A stretch of 64,000 bases of DNA from Setoptus koraiensis (taxonomy: Eukaryota > Arthropoda), in the NCBI GenBank assembly GCA_048013815.1, contig CM106586.1:22258001-22322000 (forward strand), read 5' to 3'. The position numbers were made by a program, and so were the translations under genes. This document shows, in pieces, positions 20,554-31,395 of the stretch (the first letter of the stretch is position 1; each line of letters opens with the position of its first letter). The notes beneath the pieces were generated by a model. That model searched no databases. It was not told the origin of the DNA and saw only the letters and a list, made by a program, of their open reading frames with translations.

Positions 20554-22660
20554 AGGGCACAAATATACCTGTGCGGGCGCGCAGCTCGGGTATGCGGCAA
20601 AAAGAATCATTATTATGTTATCATCATGCAGATGTAATCTATCCCGACAAAAGTTTGTGCAAATATTTGCCGCTAGCCGGCCATTTGCCGTTATCTTTGC
20701 CCATGTACCGTTATTCCGTTGTGTCTATCTTATCTGTTCGCATCTCTCTCTCGTTGTGCATATCACGGGCACAATAAACGGTAATGTGCCGCTCGCATAC
20801 AGGGGCCCCCCGTCGCATAATATACAAAGTAATACTCACTCAGTGTGCAGGCAATACAGATAGAAATACAAAGTGATATATACAAAGCAATAACCCGCCA
20901 CGGTAATGACTGTCGCCCGATTAAATTGTTGCTGCGGCTGGGGGCGCCCTCGTTGGCTGGCAAAAGATGATGATAGTCGCTTTTTATATTGAGTTGCTTA
21001 GTCCCCAATCAACACTGCCATTCATTTGACAGTTTATCGCGCAAGCTGGCGCCCCCGACAGCAGCTCAGTTTGTTTATCTCTTTATTTTATTTATTTTGC
21101 CCATTTTATTTATTGAGCCGTTGACAGTTTGCGCAAACTCTCGGCGCCCACCGAGCAGCGTCTCGGCCCCTTCGCAAATGCGCCCAAATAAACCCAAATG
21201 CGCCCCAAATAAGCCCAAACAAACCCAATAAACCCAATAAAACCGATAAACCCAATAAACCCCCTGAATTGAGCCCCGAATAAATCTCTGAACAAATCGA
21301 GTGGCAGCAGTGGCTACATCGCGACGAGCGTCTTTTGAGGGGCTCCCTCTACAACGACGACTAGGCGCGTATATTGGCGACCACTCAGGTGCCCAATTTC
21401 GACGAGTGCAGCCACCGTATGCCGAGCTGCGCGTGCCAGTCGGCATTATTGGCTCGCCAATCGCGACATATGACTGATTGGCTTGCCAATCGCGACGCAT
21501 CAATGAGTGGAAGACGGGCTCCAATTTTCAATTTGCGCCAGATATTCACAATTGGTCGAGCAGCACGCAGTTGATTATTCATGCGACGACTTTTCATTGA
21601 GCTTGCCAAGAGTCACTGCTAACAAACTGCTAACAAACTGCGAATAAACTGCGAATAAACGCGCGGCGACAAACTACCGCTGACAAGCTGCTAATAATAA
21701 ATGCAAATTGGGCGCGTTCGAAGCCCAACAATTTTCTTAACGCTTGCCTTGGTCGCTGGCGAGAATCCGGCGAGCCCAGCCCAGCCGAGCCAATTGCTAA
21801 TTAGCCGGGCTCTTGATTGGGCTGTGGCGCGTGCCGCTCGACGGGCCATTGTTGCGCTTCGGAACAATCTCGAGATTGGCACGAGCCGAAGCTGAAGATT
21901 TCACTGGCGCGCATCGCACAAATCGGCACGCTTCGGCGTGACTCACGTGAGCCGATACTTTTTTGGGGCGACACAGTCCAATGGAAACGGGCCAATCTAT
22001 CGGCTTCGCGACCAAATGAAATCTGTCGAGGCGCCCCCGAAACTCGCCCTGCTACGTGGGCTATGCTGGCCAGCTGTCGCTATTTGCTCGTCGCTCGTCG
22101 CCCGTCGCCCGTCGCCCGTGTAACAATATATCACCATCGATCAGCGAGCCGCCACGGCCGTATAAGTGCGGCGTCGTATACCTCGGTAATACCGCCGACT
22201 CGGTATTGCCGCGGTAATACCGAGGTTGCAGCACCGCAACGATACTGCCAGATATACCGTATAACTGTATCCCGGATGTGCGTAATAGATACGCGCAGAG
22301 TAGATGGGCCCAAAACAGATAGGCGCAAAATAAACGCTAGTCACAAATTAGAGCGATGCGCAAATTGTCGGACGAGCACCGTCAACGAGCAAACAATTGA
22401 CACGGCTAATGACGACAATCTCTCACAGGTGAAGACAGACCCAAACAACTGGGGCCAATCCATCACACGGCTCACCCCGTGGCCATAAATCTGCCGCCGA
22501 GTCGCCCCTAAATGCGGCCGCCTGACAGAATTGTGTCAGCAAGCGAGCTACAAACAAATGAAAGGGCCCGCCGATTGGGGCCGTCGGCTCGCGCGATCGC
22601 CCCGCCGCCGTGGAGCCCCATTCGAAGTAACTGTCTGCGGTCGCCGCAACTGGGCCCATT

Positions 22661-22760
22661 CGGCTGCATTCGGCTGCGTTCGGCTGCGTTCGGCTGCGTT
22701 CGGCTGCGTTCGGCTGCGTTCGGCTGCGTTCGGCTGCGTTCGGCTGCGTTCGGCTGCGTG
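22661..22760. repeat. Ten-copy 10-bp tandem array (CGGCTGCGTT)
   Basis: Ten head-to-tail units. Only the second-base-pair-from-end variants at the two ends differ (CGGCTGCATT at the left, CGGCTGCGTG at the right). The near identity of the inner units points to recent amplification. It reads as repeated Arg-Ser-Ala-like peptides in several frames, which explains the long overlapping open frames on both strands here. Confidence 0.95.
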
Positions 22761-23029
22761 GTGGGCGCCCCGATGAGCCGATTTTGCGATCGTCGCAGCG
22801 GCCGGCTCGCCACACACATGGCAAACACAATCATTGCGTCGCAGTGGCGACAATCGCCGGCATTGAGCCCCAGATTATTTTATTTATCCATCAATTAACT
22901 CGCCGGCCATTTCCAGTGCGGCCAACACACAATGTTTACAGCGGTATTCCGACGGTGTCCGCGCGCACACGAAAAAATATTTGATGCGACAAATATAAAT
23001 TGGCGGCCCTTGCTTGGCTTTGGCCGCTC

Positions 23030-23084
23030 GCGTCTAGTTTTATCCGCGCGGATAAAACTAGACGCCCTTTCGGGCGTCTAGTTT
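23030..23084. repeat. 36-bp perfect palindrome plus a second 13-bp-arm hairpin sharing one arm
   Basis: Positions 23030-23065 form a perfect 36-bp palindrome centred on GCGC, with arms GCGTCTAGTTTTATCC. Its right arm is reused in a second hairpin: AAACTAGACGCCC at 23055-23067, loop TTTC, GGGCGTCTAGTTT at 23072-23084. The word GCGTCTAGTTT thus occurs three times in alternating orientation within 55 bp. Confidence 0.95.
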
Positions 23085-24880
23085 CGGGCCCCCGCATTGT
23101 GCCCGGCGGGGGTTGCGCTCGCTCGGGTGCTGCTCGGCCGGCTTGTCAGTGGCGGTCACTCGGCGTTGTGTTGGGCGTCGTGGTCTCATCCGGGCCGGGC
23201 CGGGTCTCAAAAGTGCACTCTCAATTGGCAGTGAGCCCAAATCGGCTCGCTGGCAGTGTGCCATCAAATCAATCTTTTTGACACCGCACAAACATGCCCG
23301 ACTAAGTGGATAAGGGCGCCAGTGTCGCCCATTAGGGCCGCTGGCGGAATTCGCAGAATTCGCCAGCATTCGCAATTTCTACAAGCGCATCATTACTAAA
23401 ATAAATTGAGCCAAGAGTGTGTCTCGTCCAATGACACAAGCGCCAGGCCAGTTTATTATGTAACCACTTTGCTCAACTTTGCTGCGCTATCTCCCATGGC
23501 GTCACCGTTGGCTTGCCGGTTGTCTAGTCGCAGCTTGTTATTATCTCTTTGGATGGCGACTGGCGCAACAGCAACAACAGCCGCAACAACCGCCGCTGCT
23601 CGTGGCTCGAGCACCTCCGACGGGGCCCGTTCGGCGGCCCCGGTCGGGCCCGCCAACAATGCGCGAGAACAAGTCGCGCCGAAAGATGGATAGATAAGCT
23701 GTTTGGGAGTTGAATTTGCACAAACAAATTAGCGCCGCTGCCCGATTGTTGGCGCCAATTGTCGAGGCCCCAATGTAAGTGGGGCGCCCCGATTCGCAAC
23801 TAATGAACTGATATGTGGCGCTCGGGCAAACTCGCCAGCGAGATTATGTCGGTTAATGGCGCCCTTGTCAGCGTCGCTTGCCAAACTGTGTGCCGTTGTC
23901 GGCGGCCCGCAAAGGGATCCGGCCGCGCCGATTGACCGTCGTCGCAGCCGGCAACCCGCACACCGCACATTGTCTGCGCTGCCTGTCTAATCTGTGCCCA
24001 ACCGGCCCGACCGAGCCCAGAGATAAAACGCGGCCACACACTAAGCCACTATTATATAACCGATTATGAGCGAGTGGGATTTTTCGCCGCTTTCTTTTAT
24101 TTGATTGCGCTGTTATTGTTCTGGCAAATCTGGCTGGCTGGCTGGCTGGCCGAATTCGGCCAGCTATCTGGCGCCCCAATTTGCGCGCCAATGTGTTATA
24201 ACTTGTAAGTGTTAACTCGCCGGCGCCATTGTATCGCCACGACTGCAATGCCCGATATCAGGTCATGGTTAATAATCTAGGAATAAAAGACGCACGCACA
24301 TAAAAATAAGAATGTCAGCTTGGCGCGACAATGAATATAATCATAATAACGATAACAGTAATAATAATAATAACAATAGTCATGGTCCAAAAGCCGGGGC
24401 CCCAATTCGTCCTCGAATTAGCCCCGTCTTCGTTTTGGCCGCTTCGTTTTGGGCCCAATCGGTCAGTGTTTGTTATTCTCGGCGGCTCGCTTGCTGGCGA
24501 TTATTGTCGGCCAGCGCGGCGAGACACATCGACGACAATGGCCACCGCCATTCGCCTGATTCACCAAATTCGTGACAAGCCATGACTATAATTCCAGTTG
24601 TCTTATCGACAATAGCCTGTCCTTATTGCTGCACCATCTCACCATTCAATGTCACCCATTTAATCCAGAAACAACAATACCATCACAGCTTCTGGACACA
24701 GCTCACAATTGTAACCGGGCCCCAAATTTAAGACACACACGGGAATAGTGCACAAAGGGGCAAACTCTCAATTCGATTCGGGATTAATGTAGTGTGCTAG
24801 GCCCCCGGCAGGGGCACGTTCGCTCGCCCTATGCACTGCTTCGATGGGGGCCCGCCAAAAGCGAAGCTACCGGTCCAGCC
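23085..24880. other. GC-rich desert
   Basis: No gene was recognised. GGGCCC occurs at about 23089, 23622, 23644, 24395, 24448, 24714 and 24848. There is a short CAA/CAG patch at 23565-23600, a GGCT run near 24133-24150 and AAT triplets at 24335-24380. Confidence 0.5.
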
Positions 24881-27000
24881 GAAAGAGGGCGCCAACTCTA
24901 GTTAAGATATCGGTGGCCCGTCGACCAATGCAAATATCCCCAGAAATGCCGTTCACTCTATCGCTGTTAGCGACTCGTTAGTTTATTCCTCTCTATACAG
25001 CACCGCGCAATTAGCAGTTAGTCTGGATGGAGGCAGTTGGGGCCCACCTGCCACCAGAGCCCCCAGAACCGAAAAAACAGCACTGCAAACACTCGACGGA
25101 ATCTCTAAATTTTGAGCCTGTTCGCTAGTCAAACACACAGTCTCTGCCGCAGCAATATTGCCAGACAGATACGGAAACAGCAAAAATATTCTTGGCTGGT
25201 TAATGGATAGGAATTCTCGAAATTGGCTCGCCAAACTCTCGGCTAGTGAGCCAGTGAGCTAGTGAACTGTGTTTCAAAAATGAGCCGTCAGGGCCATCGC
25301 AAAGCAAAAAGAAGAATCATATAAATTAAGATGGCGAGGCTCATCTTTCAGTGCAAGCCCCGTGCCGAATCGTTATACCGAAAATGGCCTCGCCGGCAAC
25401 TTGATACGATCGATTCGAGCGACTCGACGAGCGTCATACTTGCAGCTACATCGGGGCTAGCGTGCATATTTTTCTGGCGAAAAAAGGCATTTCATCGAAA
25501 AAGTGAGGACCCCTGAGTGAGAGAATGTCACCAGGTGACGCGAAGGCGACGCATCTCTTTGTTGCAAGACACTCAGACAGCCGCTGTCCGATTTGCGAGC
25601 CTGTCGGAAAATACCCAAAAATATCAACTACGAAATTGGTGGGTATGTTGCAATAGGTAATTGAGAGTTTGTTGCATCTCGTGCGTCCGACTGACTGACG
25701 GGTGCCAAGAGAAAAGAGTCGCTCTCGTTACTATCATCTTGATTTGTCGATGGCAGCTTTTAGCGGGAAAAAGACATTATTGTGTGAAATTGTCGGCATG
25801 AATTAATGAATGATCCGGGAATTCAATGCGCCCTCGATCCATCCCAAACTAAATCCTAAATTCGAAACAGCTTAGGATAAGCTGCTTCGAAAAAAAAAAC
25901 GAAACGAATTTCGAAATTATCGCTCCTCTAGTTGCGACATTTTTCGCTGTCAAACAAGCTCTATATGTGTGCGGGTTTCGAAAGATTTCTGATGTCGGTT
26001 CTGGGTGCGCCGATGATGAACATCCGGGGAGCCTCAGTGTTACCTAGCGATACCACGCGATTGGTCTGAAAAAATGATCTGTTTACTTTCGAACTCGCTT
26101 TGGCTCGTATCAAATGCAATGAGAAGGTTGCCCTATTTTTCTCACCTTACCGGAAGATCATAAATTGCAGGCCATTTCTTTGGGCGCTTCTCTGGGCGTA
26201 GACGAGATACTTTTCGAGCACCAGTGGGCGGCTTCCGGCTTTGTGCAGCGGTAACCCAGATTCCGTTGCAAGTTGTCGGACAAATTTGAGGCCCGACGAT
26301 TTAATTCGAAGAATTGGAGCATTCGTGAACGAGTCGCTAAGTATGATAATCGTCGATGACATAATAAAAATCACCCCGAGCAGACCGATTCTTTGTCAAA
26401 CATCAGACATACATTTTCTGCCTCAAATACGAAATTATTATGACAAACATTATGATTGAACGATTCAGTTTATTTTGTGCTCACGATTGAGTTACGCAAC
26501 TAGACGCTACATATGCTATTACATAAGCTAAGCCCAAAAGCAACGATGCGATTGTTGATTGGGCCAAGTTAACCAATCGTGACTGACGTTCAACACAACA
26601 GCCCGCTAGTTGCAGTATAATAAATGGACTTTAGCTCTTGCGTTAATCAAAATGGCAACAATTACGGGCAACTCATTAAGAAAAGAACTTATCTTGTTTA
26701 CAATTTGTATCGGCTTCGAATGGCAATCATTGGCCACATCCAAATGGCCGCATACAAATAAATGGATCGGCTGTAATTTGATAAGCGCACGCTGATTACT
26801 AATGGTTGCTCGTGACGCTTTTATGTGGTCCTCAGTTGATCTGCAGTTGTGTTGCAGTTGTGTTGCAGTGTCTGGCGGTGCAGTGAATCAGTGGATAAGA
26901 TAAGCTCGCGAGTCGCAAATGTCGCTAGGCGCGCCCATGTGATTGCCTGATGACTTATCTTTGTGTGTATCGTTTGAATTCAGTGGCATTGATTGAAGCA
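24881..27000. other. AT-richer island with unassigned protein-like stretches
   Basis: The word composition changes from the surrounding desert: fewer GCCGGC and GGCT words, no GGGCCC between about 25046 and 27092. An open frame at 25331-25516 (+, ATG, 61 codons) follows a TATAAATT box by 7 bp and has one hydrophobic segment (SVILAATSGLACIFFW). On the minus strand a frame at about 26147-26340 (ATG in the context TTATTATGTCATCG) and a second stretch at about 25945-26070 read protein-like (for example MFIIGAPRTDIRNLSKP). A 14-bp-arm hairpin with one mismatch lies at 25861-25891. I recognise no family. This may be a small host gene or a decayed insert. Confidence 0.3.
25331..25516 (+). CDS. Hypothetical 61-residue ORF behind a TATA-like box
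   Basis: The ATG lies 7 bp after a TATAAATT sequence, too close for a normal promoter-to-start distance, so the box may be chance. The peptide is basic (KPRAESLYRKWPRRQ), has one possible membrane segment at about 34-49 and ends in RKKAFHRKSEDP. No homologue is recognised. Support is limited to the open frame and the change in local composition. Confidence 0.15.
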   Translation: MARLIFQCKPRAESLYRKWPRRQLDTIDSSDSTSVILAATSGLACIFFWRKKAFHRKSEDP

Positions 27001-30000
27001 TTTTCGTGCTCCCATTGAGTGCCGGCTCGTCCGGATGTGTGTATGTTTATGACAGTGCCAGGCAGCTTATTGTCGCAGCATGCAAATACAATCGTGGGGC
27101 CCCTTTCATTGCCGCCGGAATTTGCATTGTGTGGCGAGCCGGTTGTGAGAATTCTCTGAAAGAATTTTCTTTCGAAAGATTTCAGCGCCGCTGACACATA
27201 GTTTGTGTGTTTGCGCGCACAATTCTTTGGAACACAGAAAAAACTGTGCGCTTTTTCGCTTCGACAAACCACGGCCATTTGATTAATTTGCAATTAACCA
27301 GTGTGCTGCCGAACTTGATCGGATTGGATCGGGTTGTTGACTGAAAAATCTCTGACATACTCATTGACATTCTGGCACAAAATTTCGCGGCCGAAATTTC
27401 GCGGAAAAGAAATTTCGCTGAAAAGAAATTTCGCTGAAAAGAAATTTCGTCATCGCGAATGCCACCGAAATTGCCGCTATGCGGCGCGCGCGTGCCTTAT
27501 TGCGTAACACTTATTTGCATCGCATGCACTGGGCCAAATGTAACCGTTGTGGCTAATTAATTGCTATGAGTAGCAGTTGTCGCCGGCGCTGTTGTCATAT
27601 ACAGTGTCGAGAGGCGCTTGCATGGAACGAAAATTAGATTGATCGGTCGTCAGTGGGCCCAAACTCCGCCGGGCTCCTTTGCCGCTCTGCCCGACAGGTG
27701 CGGCTCGGATGGGCGACTCTCTGCCTCGTGTTCCCTCTTCTCCCCTGCTCCCAGTTCTCGCTTTGCTCCCTTTTCTCTCTGGCTGTGTCGCTTGGCCTTC
27801 GAAAGAAGCGCTCACGCCCGAGCATGTATATACGAGCATATATACGAGTACATACCGAGTGTATATACGAGTGTGAGAGCGGGATTTTGTTACAAATTTA
27901 GGCGCCGTCTGGCTTTACACGGCTGCCGTTGGGGCGCCCGAGTCGGGCGGCCCGCTGCCGATTGCGAACAACAAGCAAACAACAATTGACGGAGCGCCGG
28001 CCGGTCGGCCGGGCGGGCCCACCGAGCTGGCAGCAAGTGCGATTAAATTATTCTAACCGTTGCTTCGTTTGCCGCCGCTCGTCGTCCCGCAAACAGCGAC
28101 AGTCGGTCAAAGCGCCGGGCAGCGCAACGGGCAACGCGACGGGCAACGCGACGGGCAACGCGGACCCGACCGACGGGCCCGAATGGCGAGCGGCCCGTCT
28201 GATGTTTGTTGTCGGCCGCTCAAGTTTTGCCGGCCGGCACAAATTGTGGCACAAGTTGCCAGTCTAAATAAATTATATTCATGCATTCACTGCACGAGGT
28301 CATTAATATATTCTTTAGATGTGCTTTTTTCCATGTTTATCCGTGCACCGTGCGCGTGTCGCTTGTACCTCGGTCGTTTGCCGTGTCGGTCGCTCGCCGC
28401 GTCGGTCGCTCGCTGTGTCGGTCGCTCGCTGTATGTCGGTCGCTGGCCGGCCCGGCGCGGACATATCCGACATATCCGTGGCCGAGCCGCCAGCCGGGAC
28501 CGCTAGCTGGCCGGCAAATGTGAGCCGGCCGACAAATGTGAGCCGGCTGGCGAATGGGGCTCGGCGGACGGCGCACCTGACGGGACTGGCGGCCCGCCAG
28601 GCCGACGTCGCCGTCAGACTTGCAGATCCGCGCGATATTGCGCTGGCTGTATGCGGCCGTTCGGCGTTGCGCCAGCGCATCATTGAAGGGCGCGCCGGCT
28701 GGCTGGCTGGCTGGCTGGCTGAATTCAAGTCACTTCCGGTCGTCCGTATGGACTGATGACGGTCGGCCCGTGGGTGAGTTGGCGGCCTGCATCGGGCCGC
28801 TGTGCCGCTCGGGCTGTTTGTTTCGGTGGGGCGCAGTGAATTTTATTTAGCACTTTATTGAGTTGCATGCGTATGTGTCTTGCGGAGCTCGCATTTGCCC
28901 GCCGACTCTTACTGTCAGTGTTGCCCGCTAATATCCGGAATTGGCCAGTTTGCGACTGCAGAATGCCGCCGCACATACACACTAATATCTGTACACAAAG
29001 TAGACGTGCCTCTAAACGGGTCGCTGGTGCGCTCGCGGGCCCCGCCGCCAGCAGCCGTCTAACGGCAAACCGACCTAGCGAACGGGCGCCGAGTACGTGC
29101 CGTTGGCCCGCAGCGACCCGACCGGTCGCCGGTTGCTGGCTGCAGAGAGATACACGCACACGCACACCTACTATCGCTGGCGTATCTTTCAATTATGGCG
29201 CTAAATTACTTTTGCGAGCTGGCCCCCGCAAACAAACCGACCGTCCACTGCCGCTCTCGCGCCGTTTGAGCCATCGGCCCAAATGGGGCCCCGAACGGGC
29301 CCCAAATAGCTTCCAAAAAGTGGTTAACTAATTAAATCATGCTGCCGGCGCCCACATCTGGCGCGGCCTCTGCAAACAGGGCGCCATTGTCAGTTGTTTG
29401 CCTCATCAGCGCCTCGTTGGCACGCCGTCGGGCCGGCCAATTAGCGGACGCGCACCGCGGCCCGCGCCACTCCAACACCGATAAACATACTGCTGGCGCA
29501 CGGGCAGCACGGGCAGCGGCCCACGGACAGCGGCCGCTCCGACGAGCCACTTCCGTGACGACAGTTGATGAGTTTGGCCGCTTGAGCCGCTTCCATGTGA
29601 ACGCTCGGCTTGTCGTGTGCGTTTTTTTCTTCTCTCTCTCTCTCTAATAAACAGAAATAATATAACTAATATATAATATGCGGACTGCACGCGGCCAAAC
29701 TCGGATGACATTTTAATATGGGCGAAATGGGGGCGATCGTTTTCAACTTTTTCTGTCAAAATTCGTGTCAGTTGCGCGCCGCCAACACGCCGACAATATC
29801 TTAATTATTTGACAATTACACGATAATGGGCCGCGCGTCACAGTGCCCGCGATGGCGCGCCAAGAAGCCATAATGAGCCGATGCGTGATGCGCCCACCGG
29901 ATCAATGCCAATCCGCTGCCGATCGCCCATCCAGCGCCAATCACGAAAGGGCAAACCGTGGGCCCCAGCGAGCTCTCGGTGCGTCGCCTGTGGCAGGCCA

Positions 30001-31351
30001 AACAAAGGCGAAAATGAACGAAATTGGCCGCTTCGCGTAGCAGCGTAACGACGTTAGCGGCCACTTATTAATCAGACTAATTCCATTTCGGCGCCACCGA
30101 TATATGAATACCGATATATTTGGGCCGCAACAATTCGGTACTCGGCTGGCGTGATGTGCCCGCCGGCCGAGCGCCGGTGCCGCGCGAATCAGTGCCCGGC
30201 ATCGCGGCAAATCGCCGGGCCGGCGCCGTCGCCGCCGCATCGCTGAATGGCGCGAATTTCGCTGATGGGCGCAGTGCGCGGATAAAATACCGAGGGGCCG
30301 CTTTTAATCATGTTAAATATAACCTTCAATCGTTGGTGTGCGATGCCGCCCACGCACCACCATCGAGTGCCGCCAGCAACAACAACTAATGCACTTGTCT
30401 CACAACAGGTCTTGCCGGTTGCCCGCGGACTGACGGTGCCGATACCCGGACACCATAATGGCCGCGTAATATTGCAACATCTTAATATTGTAATGTCGCT
30501 GCCGCTCGCTACCCGTACCTTGGCGCCACCTTTGTGCCACCTTTGTGCGCGGCTGCCGGTTGCTGTGAATATCGCTGCACGTGAAATTCACGCGAAATCC
30601 GGCCAGCGAGCTTGTTGTGCCTGCTCACGGGCAATAATGCATATGAATATATTCAGCGGGACCCGGCACAAGCACCCATCACATATTCATAGTATTAATG
30701 GGCAAGGGCATGTCCACATTGTGCATACGGTGCATCCGATATTTGCCGCGCTGCTCATCATTGCACCGCCACACGCCACCCGCCACCCGCCACTCGGACC
30801 GGCGCCCGGCCCGTCGCTGTCCGCGCACCGGCGCCGGCGGAACGGGGTGTGTAGATCGGAGCGTCTCGCGTTCATTCGAATCGCGCCGAAACGCCGCTCA
30901 GCTGTCCATCCTTGTGCGTTGCCCGGCCCTTGTGCGTTGCCCGGCCCGTCCCTTGTTGCCCTGTTGTCCTGTTGTCCTGTTGTCCTGTTGCCCGGCCCGG
31001 CCCGAACTGGCCCGACTCGGCTGGGCCAGCAAAAGGCCCCTAGCGAGAGCGACGGGCAACGGACAATGGTAGCGGGCATTTGCATTTTGCACAATTGCTA
31101 CGAACCGGCGGCCGGCAACGAGTTCGCTCGACTAGCGACGCCAGCGCCGGCTCGAGGCCAGGGGCCCCAGCACGCCGACGGACGGCGGGCCCCGTGGAGC
31201 GTATATACGCGCCAGTTCGGTATGCTCGTGTACGTGCAAATTCAGTGTAGCAATACGTGTATATACGCCTCAAAGTGGCACTGGCAGGGGAGCCACTTGC
31301 GCGGCGATTGGCGGCGCTAGTTGCCGCGTAAGCACAATTGTCTAGACGCTC
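27001..31351. other. GC-rich desert with many small tandems
   Basis: No convincing gene. Repeats include the GAAATTTCGC array (27379-27450), a TATATACGAG tandem at 27815-27870, a 12-bp GGGCAACGCGAC tandem (28126-28162), GTCGGTCGCTCG repeats (28376-28446) and CCTGTTGT/GCCCGGCC repeats (30911-31005). The longest open frame of the desert, 336 codons, is at 30310-31320. Its His/Pro/Arg/Cys-rich content looks like translated GC-rich repeats. Confidence 0.5.
27379..27450. repeat. Tandem array of GAAATTTCGC units
   Basis: About four units of 14-17 bp containing CGAAATTTCG-type palindromes, with AAAAG spacers. It uses the same GAAA/TTTC inverted core as the array at 48122-48298. Confidence 0.8.
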
Positions 31352-31395
31352 ACGATGATGATGATGATGACGACGACGACGACGACGATGATGAT
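31352..31395. repeat. GAT/GAC trinucleotide repeat
   Basis: Five to six GAT triplets, then six GAC, then GAT again: an uninterrupted 40-bp purine/pyrimidine-phased microsatellite. Confidence 0.9.

Larger units (their letters stand above)
18326..23029. other. GC-rich desert with palindromic arrays
   Basis: No gene was recognised. Small repeats include a C/T-rich patch at 18890-18960 followed by GTTTGTCGGGGCCC repeats (18955-18995), AAACCCAAT-like units (21182-21264) and a 12-bp tandem at 21616-21662. An imperfect hairpin made of two 14-bp copies of CCTCGGTAATACCG-like sequence lies at 22181-22225. The longest open frame (21817-22488, +) starts at TTG or GTG-type codons and has no domain. Confidence 0.5.

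Noticed and set aside
21700-21735. tRNA T-arm-like GCGTTCGAAGC with a 6-bp stem
   Set aside because: The loop is nine bases and there is no acceptor, D-arm or A box at the right distance.
21817-22488. 223-codon + frame
   Set aside because: Non-ATG start, no domain, typical of GC-rich non-coding DNA.
14057-22760. Short direct repeats that superficially resemble CRISPR arrays
   Set aside because: Units are contiguous with no unique spacers, and the DNA is animal.
22423-22898. Frames with repeated Arg-Ser-Ala or Gln-Pro-Asn-Ala peptides
   Set aside because: They are the translated 10-bp tandem array at 22661-22760.
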